Positions 1 to 13,153 of a stretch of 64,000 bases of DNA are shown piece after piece. Under the pieces are notes generated by a model. It worked only from the letters and a program-made list of their open reading frames with translations. It searched no databases and was not told where the DNA came from. The stretch is from Brugia malayi (taxonomy: Eukaryota; Nematoda; Chromadorea; Rhabditida; Onchocercidae), in contig NW_025062477.1 of NCBI RefSeq assembly GCF_000002995.4, forward strand, positions 7,474,649-7,538,648, given 5' to 3'. Made by a program: the position numbers and the translations under genes. Positions within the stretch are counted from its first letter, which is position 1; the number at the start of each line of letters is the position of its first letter.

Positions 1-3000
1 GTATCCGTGTCTCTCTATATTTAACTTACAATATTTGGCTTTTGTACATTGCAGTATCTCTCAATTAACGTTGCTTTCAAATTTGTAATGCTTTTTTTTT
101 TGTTTGCTCTTTTTTAGCAACAGTTAAACAAATGGACTATGTTTCAGAGAGTCTGAAAGGTTAACGTAAGAATTTAAAAAATAATTCTAAGTTTGGTGCT
201 TCTTCGAACTTCTCAAACTTTATAGAAGCAGAAATATGTTTACCGTCCCTTAGCTCTTTGGTACATTTCTCTCCTTCCTAAGAAACCTTACATTTTAATT
301 CCTCCAATAATCCATCAATTTTATATTTAATTTATAATTAAAGATACAATATCTAAATGACATGTGATACCATTGTGTGGAAGTGATGCAAAAGAATTGG
401 AATGATATTTTTTTTTTTTTAGGTCATTTTTCCCTATTGTTCTCTTCGAAATATCTTGTAGAACAGGATGATTGTCGTTTTATTTGGTCTCTAAATGCTA
501 ATTATCTAAGGGACATCAAGAATTGTTCCCTCATAAAAGTTCAGCGTAAAGGAACTTTCAGTTTCCTTTCACTTCTATTTTTTATTTCTAATTATGGTTT
601 TGGATAAAGAAACCTAAGAATTTGTATACTATTACATGCATTGTCGAATAGAGAAGAACAAAATTTTATGACAACGTCCAGGAATCGCTTTCTGATCAGA
701 AATTGGGAATACTTTTCAGAAGCTTCACATAAACCAAGAAAAGATTAGCTAATGTTAACTGAACAAGGATTCCACGTGAACAGCAGTTGAATATGGGTCA
801 GTCTTCCCAAGATATTTTAACAAAATGGAGGAATGGAGGTGTAATCCATCTAATAAATCGAATGGGAATCCGGGTTTATATTTCCGTATCTGGACACGGA
901 GATAAATACTTTTCGTGAAAATTTAGTGCGGTAACGCAAATGAACTCGGAGACATTGAGGAAAGTCCGAAGTAACTTAACTATTGAACAGTCTCAATCTT
1001 GCTGGTGAATTTCCAATGTGTTATTTAGAAAAAAAAATCTTTTATTTTTTTTCCCAATAAATCGTTGACCATACACACTTATGAACTGCATTTGAATGTT
1101 TATTATTTGATAGCAATTCTAGATTTCTTATTTAGTGTTTTGCAACAAATGCGACAATGACAGCATTCTTTATATTTTAATAAAATCTGAAGTAGCAAAA
1201 AACGAAACTTTTCAGGATAATAAAATAAGCTTGAAGAAAAAGAAAAAAACAATTGTGAACACTTGTGTTAATAAATTTAGAAAAAAAAAAACTGCATTAA
1301 CATCTTATAAATCCTCTAATCCAATCCATTTCAAAATTTTTTATCTACGTCCTCTGTTGAACATTCTCCGTTGCCCTTTCCTCATATTTCTTACGACAAT
1401 TATTTTTCGACAATTCTGATTTGCAAAAATTTCTGATATAGCACTGCAAAATTTCGCTTCCTGTTCAGTTTGTGCTCAATTAAACCGAATATTTAATTCC
1501 CTGACTGTTGCGCTTCATTAAACACAATTTGGTATTTAAAAAAGATGTTCTTTTCAAAAAAAAAAAAAAAAATGTTGACTGATTTCTCATTGCCTTTTTG
1601 TTTTGTTTTTTTTGTTGCCACTCTCATCTGTCTTTTTCGATGAATGAATTTCAAAACAATTTCATAATCACTTTTCTCTCATTCCGTTTAGTTTAATTTT
1701 ATCATCCTTATTCGTTATTGAAAAAAGATTTTGATTTATTCAGAACTAACCAGTCTACTTTTTCGTTACATACTTTTCTGCTTATTTTACTCGTTTCATT
1801 AAATAAATATCATTTCTCATTTCTCTATTCTGGTTTTCCTTAACACTGCTGCACTGAAGTATGCATTCCTTGTCTAAATCTATTGAGTAATTCATTTCGT
1901 GCAAGGAATTTCTGGAAGAAATTATTGAATTTTGCGTTTCTCCTACTGAAACATTTTAAATGCAAAATAAATACTATCAAACTTTGCTTGCGATGACAAA
2001 GTGGAATGATACCGAAAAACATAAAGTAATATTTACTTTATTTGATTTCTCGTCAAATCTCAGGCTATTCGTCTTGTACAAAGTGAAAGGATCACAAGCT
2101 TATTCGTTCGTTACTTCAAATTGTTTCTCCCTTAAAACGAAAGCAATGAAAAGATTACATTCCTTCAACTAAAGCCTATTGAATTGGTATTAAAAAGTTA
2201 GTTTAAAACAAGGCAATATTGCAAATAGCCTAATGTAAGTCTGAAATTGAATTGCAGTTTTTGTCTGAGTAAGCTTTGCTACTACAAAAAAAAGAATGTA
2301 ATTCTGATAATTCAAAGCGTATTTTCACTTACTGCAGTAAGTCTGTCAACATATCAGGCAGATTATCTCTTTACTTTTCTCCCAATATTAAGTATAATAG
2401 GTAAGAATTACTGTATCCGCGTTTTAATTACTTTTTAGCATCATAGAAAAGGTTGCTTTAATGGAAATTTTTTCCTAAATAATCCATTAAATAAAAATAA
2501 ATTCAACTGCGCTTCTCTTTTCTCTGAAATCTATTTTCCAATTTACTGCCATATTTTAGGAATATAAAAATCCTACCTATATAGCAGCAAATTTAATGAA
2601 TAATACTACAAGATTTATAAGTCTATAAGAATTGAATTTTGCATACTTTTGAACTTTAAGATAGGAGCTAATTATTTCCCCCTTGTTTTGTGTTAGGAAG
2701 CCAAATTATAATTTAATTGGTAATGTCTCACATTAATAACGAGTTTAAGAAACAAATGCATTGGTAATCTATGATCGATTTGCTTTTAGCTAATAATTTT
2801 AGGTTTTATTCAAATTTTTATACTCAACAAATTCTCAATTTATGATATAAAAAGATAGGAATTAATTAATTCTTTCTTGATTTATAATCAGTGTGGCGAT
2901 TAACTTTACTTCAAAGCGTGTTATTATTACTTTTGTACTACTACTGATGTTGCTTAGATAATTATTCACTGATCAATTGTTACTAACATATTTCTTATAG

Positions 3001-3190
3001 CAATTACAGTTTGGTCTCGTCGGGCTTTTTTTTCTTCCTAACACAAAAGAATGTGTATGTTTTTTAGCTGAAGTTATGTACAGTGAGTTAAATTTAGAAG
3101 TATCATAGCTTGCATTATTATTTTTGCAAATTAATATTTTAATTAATCCTTTTGAAATGAATTCAAGCAAAATTTCATTTAATTTTACAG
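1..3190. other. Non-coding stretch upstream of the first recognisable exon of the peptidase gene
   Basis: No protein family is recognisable on either strand here. Open frames are short, rich in Phe, Ile, Lys and Asn, and look like chance frames in AT-rich DNA. The stretch probably holds the 5' part or first intron(s) of the peptidase gene, because the exon at 3191 begins in the middle of a protein. A weak first-exon candidate is an acceptor-like 'tttttag' ending at 117, an ATG at 132 and a donor-like GT at 160, coding for about nine residues, but its end phase does not match the exon at 3191, so another exon would be needed. Confidence 0.4.
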
Positions 3191-6100
3191 GAGTTAATAT
3201 CTTCGGGACCATTCGAACGCAACTGGCGTGGTATTATTATCGCTCTGCTGGTTATTGCGGCTATGTGTTCGCTTATCATCGCCACTGCACTTCTTATCAC
3301 TCCGTGTGAGTTATCACCTAGCTATCTTCAGTTAACCTTATGCTTACGAAATGAAGTGCCACAAGCATTGAGAACATCCGAAATAGCACGGGTCAGTTAA
3401 ATAGGAACGATATAAAGGATTTACTCAATGATGAAAGTGCTTCTACAGCATTCATTTGTACCACAGAAATCTCCCAGTGCTAACTGTTGCCTTTTGCTTT
3501 TCATGTCACAGTAAACTTAGGTCTACTCTTTTGTTTACTCCAGCTAAGTAACTGATGAATTAAGCTACACATAAAGCAAACTATCGAATCCTTTTGATCT
3601 TAATATCAAATGTTGATGCCTAAATGAAAGGATTCGATAGTTTATACGACGAATAATAGAATCTGTAGGAAATTTACAATGCTAAAATGTACATGATGAT
3701 TTATGCAAATATATGTATGAAAGAAATTAATGCATTCTATTACTGAAGTAAACAATAGAAAAAGTAAAATGAAAAAAGTCTCATCTTAGTTTACAATAAT
3801 TGTTGTTTATTAAATTGAGACTTTTGAGACAAAATGTATGTATAATTTTTGAGAAGTGAAGTAATTTCAAATTCTATTGTACTGATTATATCTTCTAAAT
3901 TTCGTTATTTCTTTTACACGTAAGTGACTGTTCACTAATATTTCACATATATAATTGCCACTGCTCATTGATAACATTATTTATTGGATTGATTATCACA
4001 TAGCTACTGAAGTTATTTCATTTCACTCAAATGCATCATATGAAATTGTACAAAAAGTAAATTTCGTAGTTCACTTATTTTAGGATTCGAACTTCACAAA
4101 CTAACTTCATTTACTAATAAAATTGCAGAAGATAGTTTATCTATGATTTCAAAATAATCAAATTTTGTTTGTAATTCCGCCTTGTTCGAAAATCTTCGTC
4201 TTTAGCAAAAGTGAAAATATTCAGTTTAGATTGGAGTAACTTGAAATGATGAAATTTTAGCCACTCTTAGTGGGACGATCAAAGGTACGCCGCTAACGTT
4301 AACAGATATTTTGTATAATACATTGTTGAGTCCAATAGAGACAATCGAATGGATGGACGATAACCAAATTGTACTTCGAGCTATAAATTCAATTAGAATA
4401 GTCAACACTTCTTCATTACCGATTACTTCTTATCTCTATACCAAGGATGACATCCTGGTTGGTAATATGGTACTTGAAATTGGTGATCTTTGATCGGTGA
4501 CACATAAATGTTTCGAAAAAACAAACATTAATATTACAAAAATTTTTTTGAAAGCCAAATTCATATTTATATTCTTGTTACTCTATTGAATTTACTGTCT
4601 AATGAAATAGTTTTATTTTATCAAATTTGTTGAAGTTATTCAGCTGAATAAAAGATGTTTATTTTGAGGGCAGACAAGGACATATTAACCAATTCATTTT
4701 CTCGCATGATTCTTCCTATATCGCCATCTCATATGATAACAAGAGGGTAAATTTCGATATTCCCTTCTTAATTTTCTTTTTGGATTTTGAACAATTTGGA
4801 GATGGTACTTGTCTAATATTAACTTTTAATATCACTAAACGCCTAATATAAGTGCTGCACTTGGTGAGATTTATAAATTATCCTGGAATACAGTTTCAGA
4901 GTGGTAACGCTATGACTTATCTAATTTATTCCATTCAATCTGAGTAAGTCTTTTTGAGATTTTCCATATTCAGTTTGATATTTACTCTATAGATAAATTT
5001 TGATCAGTCATTTCTTATCCTGCTATATAATTTGTAGTTGCAGAACATTTGCATCGGTTGGACCGGAAGGAATGGGTGATGAGTTGTTGCAACAATTTGT
5101 TTGGAATCCAGCATCAAACGATTTCGTGAGCTTTACAAATGGTTTTGATTATACCTTGTCTGAGATATAATCAAATCAATTTTAAAATATAACAGTTCAA
5201 GAGATATTAGCTACTCAGTGTATTTTTTCACATAGCATAGTACACAATTTCATATTTCCACGTGATGCATCTATTAATTTGGCACATTCAAGAGTAAGGA
5301 ATGAATAAATGAGGAAAGCTTCGCAAAATTTTTCGAAAATTTCAGATTTAGAAGACATTTATTTTTCTAGATAATTCCATCTGTTCTGTCTTCTGAATCA
5401 AGCATAAAATTGAAATATAAAAAGACACAATAACTTTTTCAAGATGTCAATAAGCAACATTATTTGTTCATATTTTGTCAGCTAGAATATCTTATGCCTG
5501 TTGAACATTCAAATAAAACGAAAATTGTTTTAATTTCCGGACTTTCGTATGGTTTGTGCTATCTACTGTAAAACTTTCGGGATAAGCCTAGAAACTTTCC
5601 CTCTTTATTAGAATAATGTGGAAAAAAGGGCCTTGTTCTATCGTCTTATAAGAACGTTCTTTGTACATGATATAATCGAAAAATTTCCAACAGTTATAGT
5701 AAATGGTTGCAAAAGAGATTATGTTCTTTGTAATTTCATTTTTGGAAAAAGGCTTTTTCGGAATAACGGTTTTGCAGGCATTCGTACACCAAAATGATAT
5801 TTATTACAGCGAAGGACCTGATGGCAGCCATTTACACCGGATTACCCGAGATAATAACACATTGGTATATAATGGTATTACGGACTGGATTTATGAGGAA
5901 GAGATTTTCAACAGTAATGTAGTAAGTAAATATACAACCGGTAATGCTAATCTTTGGCTGAATAGTTATTCCAACTAATAAAAAGTTCTTTTAAGGGTTT
6001 ATGGTGGTCAAAATCAGGGCGGTATTTGGCTTTCATCAAGATTGACGATCGTAGGGTTCCACTAATACAGTATCCGCTATTCGGACAGCAGCAGTATCCG

Positions 6101-9100
6101 GCGATGAACAAGATACCTTATCCAAAAACTGGTGTCAAACACTTACCTGAAATTACGATCAATATTTGGGATAAGGAAAGTAAAATATCTCGAAAAATGG
6201 ACATTGTTCTTGGGCGGAAAAGGTTATTCTCACAATGTCAAATGATATAGACATGGAAGTATCAGTTTATTCCAAGTTGTATAGTTGATTTTAAATAAGC
6301 TTCTATCTATGTTAATATATTTAATTTCAGTAAGATTAAAAATGACAGTTTAAAATTAGACAACGAAATTGTTTTCAGTTTAACAACTTACTTATTCTCA
6401 GTTTCCTGGATATCGCTGTATAATGAAGATCTTTTGATAGCTGTATTTGCTAACAGATACCAAAATGTTATATCAATTACAATTTGTACTTTCGACTCCG
6501 GAATATGCGTCCTGGTAGGTCACCCTTGCATACAAATCACTTTTTTTTTTCTAAAAGCCCGTTTACTTTCAGAAATTATATCTATAAACAAAAAACTTAT
6601 ATTTAATTTGTTTTGAAAAGAATTCATACTTCATATTTTCAGAATTTCAATCAGTACTATACTATTGCTGGACATAAATTGTGGGCTGAACCGGAAAATT
6701 TTCGGATTCGACACTTTTCTAATGATTCGTACTTCATCACTTTACCTGGACATACTGCATCCGGTGAAATATTCACCCAAGTTGCTCGAGTATCTGTACC
6801 TGTAAGTTTTGCATATCTTGTAGGTCAGTTTTCTAGTAGTTGAATTTTAATAAGATTTAGTAATGTAGAGGTGAACTACTGAGATTATATTTTGTTTGCA
6901 GAGAAGTTACACAAACGGAAGAGTGACATTTCTTACATGGAGTGATTATGATGTGACATCGATCATTGGTTACAATCAGAAGACAAAACTTGTGTAAGCA
7001 TATTTCCATATCCCGATATTTTTCTGGATAGACTATTCATAGTTTAGGTTTTCGTAAAAGTTGTGGTGATTCCATTTCAGTTAATTCAAAATAAAATTAA
7101 AATAATTTGCTTTCAAATATTCGAAGGAAAAATGTTCTAGAAAACGTTTAGAGCAAATCTCTTCCAATTATTTTAACTATATTTCCTGTCATCTACAAAA
7201 ACGTACCTGTTAGTTTTTCAGGTACTTTATGGCTGCATCACCACTACCATCACAAAGGCATATGTACACGGCTTCATATCATGTGCTAAATTAATTTCAT
7301 CTTAATTTAATTGAAAACAAAAACTTTTAATAATCACCATTTCTTCAATAGATCACTGAAAACGAACAGAAACTTGACTTTAAAAGTTCAAATTGAAAAT
7401 TTGATTAAAGGATCAAGAAGATCAGGAATGTGTAAGTCTCTTATTGCAGCAATTTCAGACCAAAAAGAACAATCCAGCAAAATGCGTGACATGTGGTGTT
7501 GCACCGGATTGTACATTCCAGGATGTGATACTTTCGAGCAATTTAGATAAATACATTCTGAGTTGTCGTGGCCCAGGCACACCTCGAGCATACTTATCAT
7601 CTATTTCCTCCAATAACTCATTGGGTAATTGTCCAAAAAAAATAAAAAAATAAAAAAAGAAATGATTGAACATTCCCTTAATATAAACCTCAATTTTTTG
7701 ATAATTAAATAAACGGTTCTAAAACAAAGCTTCACAATTTTTTTTGCAAGTTATACATGTTTTATGTTAATATATTTTAGCAGGAATTTTCTTATCATTT
7801 TAGCAAAAAACTTTACTACTTTGATTAAATTTAAGCTCTAGACTGAAACTTATGTTACTGTTTCAGAGAGGAAAGAAGGGTAATAATACCATACCTGATA
7901 TTAGTTTGTAGTCAAATTTATACCTGACATTACTTTGTAGGTGAAGAGTTGACAGAATGGAAGAATCTAGAACAAAAGTACAACGAAAAAGCTCTCGCTA
8001 CAACACGATATGAAAATATTACTTTACGTAATGGATATGGCAAGTGTTATATTCACTCATTTTTAAACCATTCAATTAGTCCTCAGATGATAGGTCCTGA
8101 AAGCTCTTTACTTTATAATGTCAAGGCTATCTCGAAACATTGCCAGTTTAACCGAACATCAAATATGGATACAACTAGTGAGTGTTTGTCAAATACACTT
8201 ACATAACACAGATAAAATGCCAAAATGAAACCAACATTGCAGTAGCAATCGTAAAGATGCTATTACCGCCAGGTTTTGATCAAGCAGCTATCGATATCAA
8301 ATATCCTGTCATTGTTTCTGTGTAAGTTTTTGATCTGCTCATTTTATTTACAGGTTACTTTTTTCATCATCATTACTTCGCACAACTATCGATTTAATTG
8401 TTTTGTTGAAATATTTTCCAAATTTTTATACTATTTACAGGTATACTGGGCCAGGTTCACAAAAGGTTACTGAAGAGATAACACCAAACACATTGGATAT
8501 GTTTCTAGCATCCAGTGCAAAGTACATTGTTATTTACATTGATGGTCGTGGATCCGGTATGAGAGGGTGGAAATACAAAGAACCAGTATATGGCCATTTA
8601 GGGACGGTGGAAATTGATGATCAAATTGAGGCGGTAAAGTAAGTTCTCCAGTCATTCCATTCATTATTTTTAAAAATTTAAGCGAGAAAAGATTCTATTA
8701 TGGTTTTAAAAATTTTGATCCTCTGCTCTGGAAATTATGAAAATTAAACACTTCAATTCGTTTATGAATATTTTGTTCAAATTGTTTTTTTTTTTAGGAT
8801 CTTAGCTTCTAAACATCGATTTATTGATTCTATGCATATTGCAATTTGGGGATGGGTAAGTTATTAGTTTTGTAGGATATTTGTAATCACTTTAAACTAT
8901 ACAAATGATTAAAAAAACATATTCATCAGCTAAAATTCAAAAAAAGGAAAATTTTAATCTAAAAGTATCCGCTGAGTGCTTTAACATTGCATGAGCAAAA
9001 AAGACTCTTATATACTACAGACTCTCATATAATATTTTACCTAATTTGAACTAAGCATACATGTTAGATAATTTCTCCTTATAGTCTTATGGTGGATTTG

Positions 9101-10735
9101 TCTCAGCGCATGTGGTCGAGCGTGACGCAAGTCATTTGTTCAAATGTGCTGTGAGTATTGCACCTGTTACGGATTTCAAGTTATATGGTAAGTTTTAAAA
9201 AGAAAACAGTAATAAACCATGTGAGAAAACATTTGCGATATTCGAGATTAGTTGCTGATTCATAGCGTTTTAAATTTGAATTCTGAATTCATAGAAGTTT
9301 CTGAAGTTGCAGATGCCACATACACGGAACGTTATATGGGTAATGCAAGTGAACTTGCATATGAACAAGCCAATCTTATCAGAAATGTTAGCATGTTCAA
9401 AGAAGTGCAGTTTCTGCTCGTACATGGAATGTCTGATGGTAAGAAATTTTGGGAAGATCATTTTAGAATACTTTGTTTGTTTGTCACATTCTTTTTTACT
9501 CATTCACAGATCAGACTAAAATTAAGTTAGTATTACTGCTTACACTTGCAACACATATTATCGAGTTGCAACGGCCTTTATTTGCTAACAACCGTAATAC
9601 ATAAATATTAATGCATAGCAACAATACACTTACCTGCAAGTATAAGATGACCTGAAGAAATAAATGATAAAGGATTTAAATGGATCAAATTAAATGAGCT
9701 GAAATCACATATTAAGTAGTGCGCACACACTCTGTTTACAACTGAAAAATTTAGACAATGCAGGTAAGCTTAGCTACAACTGCAAGATGAGAGTTGGATA
9801 AATGAATGCTTACATGAGACACAATTTGAAATAGTTTTATATTTGTCTAAAGATTACTCAATTAAAACTATCTTTAATCTTTTGGACTCAGTGCAATTTT
9901 ATTTCGGCATAATTCGGTTTTTTTTTGGCACACTTCCAGTCATTTGGCTTTTTTTGGCTAATAAGGTAAATAGGAACGACCTCTAAACTGTTCTTTTTAA
10001 CATTTCTAGCAAAAAAGCTGAAGTTTACATAATTCAACGATCATTTTCTAGACAGCACAATATTTCGAAACACTTTTCAGAGTTACAAATCTTCTTTTGT
10101 TCAGTATAATTTTCTTGAAATTAAGGCGATGATTCGGAACAGTATCAAATGTTCTTTTTTTTTTTTCTTCTAATTCTAGCTGTTATTTACAGATAACGTC
10201 CATTTGCAAAATTCTGCGCAACTGATAAGAGCGCTGGGTGAAGAAAATATACAATTCCAACTTATGGTTTGTCCTTGCAAATTTTAAAATTTTGGTTGAG
10301 AGACAAAGAAGAATGTAAAGAAATTCAGAGATTCGATAACCTAATACCTTTTTTTTTTTTGATTTCATTTTTTGAATGAATGAAAGAAAAAAAAAATTTG
10401 AATGACCGAAGACCGCAAAATTTGATTAAAGCAAGTTTTTCTAAAGCAATAAATTGAACAAGCATGTCCTTTCTTGCGAAAACTTCAAAAGAACATTCCG
10501 TGTAATCGACTAATATTATTATTTTATGGTACTAAAAATTTTATGGTACTTTATGGTACTAACCTTAAATCTTTCAATTTAAGGACTTTCCATAATAGTT
10601 TTTTTAATTTGAAATGACGCGAATATAATAATATATTTATAGGTATATCCAGATGCAAGCCATAGCCTAGTTTGGGCCCGTCTACATCTATTCACTATGT
10701 TGGTGGATTTTTTTGAGAAATGCTTTCAGCATTAA
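3191..10735 (+). CDS. Membrane-anchored dipeptidyl peptidase, S9B family (DPP4/DPP6/DPP10-like), 5' end missing
   Basis: Type II membrane serine peptidase that in active relatives removes N-terminal dipeptides (X-Pro or X-Ala) outside the cell. Exons: 3191-3305, 4261-4457, 4669-4746, 4900-4943, 5038-5125, 5778-5921, 5996-6222, 6379-6514, 6643-6801, 6902-6993, 7222-7282, 7450-7624, 7941-8039, 8243-8321, 8441-8638, 8798-8855, 9085-9187, 9313-9438, 10193-10266, 10643-10735; all phases agree and give 781 residues. The first exon encodes a short cytosolic part (FERNWRG) and one membrane helix. A beta-propeller follows, with the N-terminus-binding motif DWIYEEEIF near residue 213. The hydrolase domain has GWSYGG (Ser 651), the Asp of GMSDDNVH (726) and the His of DASHSLV (758); spacing matches human DPP4 (630/708/740). 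The juxtamembrane segment resembles DPP6/DPP10, which lack the catalytic Ser. The intron at 8040 starts with GC. The N-terminal exon was not found. It may correspond to a C. elegans dpf gene; which one is not settled. Confidence 0.93.
3578..3643. repeat. Perfect 17 bp inverted repeat (hairpin) in a peptidase intron
   Basis: The arm at 3578-3594 (AAACTATCGAATCCTTT) is the exact reverse complement of 3627-3643, with a 32-base loop. It lies in the intron between the membrane-helix exon and the next exon. It could be a stem-loop RNA, the remains of a small foldback element, or chance. Confidence 0.8.
8040..8242 (+). other. GC-AG intron with a competing GT donor in the peptidase gene
   Basis: The upstream exon ends in phase 1 at 8039 and is followed by GCAAGT. 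Using this GC donor with the acceptor at 8241-8242 gives a protein that aligns with DPP4 through 'NGYVAIVKMLLPP' without an insertion. A strong GTGAGT donor at 8178, also in phase 1, would instead add 46 in-frame residues containing two N-glycosylation sequons (NHS, NRT) and two cysteines. Both choices keep the frame, so alternative splicing is possible; the GC choice fits the family better. Confidence 0.7.
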
Positions 10736-12100
10736 GTTTATTATATGCTATTCCACAAGAACCCTCAGAAATGAACCCAACAAGAAATTGGCTCAATTTA
10801 GGTTGTTTTTAATTCCTTTTTGTTTTGAAATGAAATTGTATGAATTGTAATTGTCGTGCTACTTTTTCTTTTAATTTTCTGATCTTTATTATCCACTACA
10901 ATGAGTCCTCCTAAATTTACTTCCTCGAATAAATTTTTACACTTTTATCTGAAAATTTGGATTAGAAGAAATGGGATAAAATTTAAACTGAATATTCCGT
11001 ATTAATTTGTTGAAATGTGCGGTATCTTCGAATTTAGGATATTTTCATAACTTTTATATTTTTTAAATTCATATTATTACCGCCGGTCAATATTCTGAAA
11101 GAATTAATGTTTTTATATTGTATAGTTTTGTGATTGTTTCCCAGTTATCTGTATGGATCTCATATAGTTTTGTTTTAACATTAAAATTTGAAATTTTCAA
11201 ATTTCGAAATTATTTTGTCAACTCAAATTATGCTTTCTGGAAAGCTATCTCTTTGTATATATTGGCTTAATAAATTTACTATCTTAAATTATAAATCGAG
11301 TTTGACCGATGATCATTTCTGAAGCTTACTTCCACTCAAAATGTTAGTATTTTGCACAACTAATCACTGAAATGATGTTGCAAGATGACTTCTTTTTCTT
11401 CCATGTTCTTTCAATTTATTTGGAAATTGGTAATTGAGTAGGGAAATATGTGAGCAATTGAAACCTGAATATACTTGATATGCTACTATCGATGAAAGGC
11501 AACTTTGCATTTATCTGAAATTTACTGTAATATTATATTTGCGGTTTTTTATGATTTGAGAGAATTCCACAAGATTTTGCGAAATATTTATGAATTTTTC
11601 GATCGAAGGCTTAAAACTGCGTAAAAATCAAATTCAAAAGCATCAACTCCTTCCTTCGCGCCGATCAATAGAGATGCAGGATTGCAACAAATAACTAAAC
11701 AGGAGTAACTCATCAATGATCAACTGATCTAGCTAGTTTTCAAGTAATTCATCAATGATCGACTGACCTGAGCCGGCTAGTTTTCAAGTAAGTCATCAGC
11801 GACCAACTGACCTGATCCGGTTATTTTCAAGTAGGTCATCAGCGATCAACTGACCTGATCCGGTTAGTTTTCATCAGTTGGTGTTGTTAGGCTTAGTATA
11901 ACAATAGACTATAAATTTTCATTAGGTGGTTGCATTAAATAAAAGCGTTTGTGAATGTTTCAGATTTGTTGTCGCATTCTCCATTCTGTTACTTCTGGGA
12001 TATTCGGGCCGGTCAGCGTTGTGCTTTTGTTTGCAAGCATTTTTTGACATTTGCGTTAGGTTTTTTTTTCTGGTTTTTTGTCCGTTGAAAGTAAAACAAA
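10736..12100. other. Intergenic region between the peptidase and hnRNP genes
   Basis: This 1.4 kb holds no recognisable coding sequence. It should contain the 3' untranslated region of the peptidase (an AATAAA lies near 10928) and the promoter of the hnRNP gene. A tandem repeat with a unit of about 44 bp lies at 11704-11873. Confidence 0.6.
11704..11873. repeat. Tandem repeat, about 44 bp unit, four copies
   Basis: Copies lie at 11704-11742 (39 bp), 11743-11786 (44 bp), 11787-11829 (43 bp) and 11830-11873 (44 bp). Each starts AGTA, continues with TCATCA and a near-palindromic GATCAACTGA-type core, and ends with TTTTCA. Copies differ at several positions, so this is not a fresh expansion. It ends about 230 bp upstream of the hnRNP start codon, so it lies in the promoter or 5' untranslated region. 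There are no cas-like genes or unique spacers. Confidence 0.9.
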
Positions 12101-13112
12101 ATGCCGGATACGGATTTCGTAATGAAATGTCGCGGACTGCCATGGTCTTGTACAGAAGATGATCTACGTGAATTTTTTGGGGGTTAGTTGATCGTTTTTT
12201 TTTTGTCTTTTCACTTTATTAAGCCAAATATGGAAATAGAACAATGTGAGGAAGTTATGAGGTTAAATTTATTGGTTTCATATTTCATCTTTATACTTCG
12301 CTACATCAAACGTGGAGAGAAATTTCAGCTATCTTCTCAACTTAATACATGCTGGGTATGAAAGATGTTTGAAAGCTTATTCATGAATCTCAGCTCTGTC
12401 TTGGAAATGTTAATTGTCGTCAAAAAAAAAATGTCGTCGGAAGTGTTCATTTCACTACAAGTGATGTACTAATAAGTAGCTTTTTAGCTTTTTAACCATG
12501 TCTAAGAGGATTGTTCTGAATGAGGACAGAATGGAGACTGAAACTGAAATAGCAGATTATTGTGAAAAAGGTGGATTACGCTACTTTTATCAAGTGTTAT
12601 GTTATTTAATAGCAAACTAATAGCAAGAGTTATACTTTGATTAATAGCAAGAGTTATACTTTGATTAATTTTGGTCGTAAATAGAATCTATCAATTATGG
12701 TGCAAAATTCATCTTCAGAAGCAGCAAGATCAATCACTCAGATAAAGCTGACAAAAGACCGTGATGGACGTGCAAGTGGTGAGGGATTCGTTGTATTTAG
12801 TAGCCGAGAAGATTATGACTTTGCTTTAACAAAGGACAAGAAATATATTGGTAAACGGTATGTGGAGGTTAGTTTTTTCAATTGATTTATTCATTCGAAT
12901 ATTTTGTTGTTATGGTAAATATTTTCTAACAATTTATTGATTTGATTTGTCGTTTAAACTCTCCAGTTTTCTAGGTCTTAAGGCGGTGTTTTCTATTTGG
13001 ATATTTAAAATCATATGTGCTGAAATGGAACACGGAATGAAATAGTGTAAATAGTTAGAAAATGTGGTTGCTTAAATAACTAAAGTATTTTCTTAAACAC
13101 CAAATAATTCGA

Positions 13113-13153
<41 letters not shown>

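Noticed and set aside
132..160. Possible first coding exon of the peptidase
   Set aside because: It ends in phase 1, while the exon at 3191 needs phase 0; no connecting exon was recognised.
11704..11873. CRISPR-like regular repeats
   Set aside because: The copies are directly adjacent without unique spacers, and the genome is eukaryotic.
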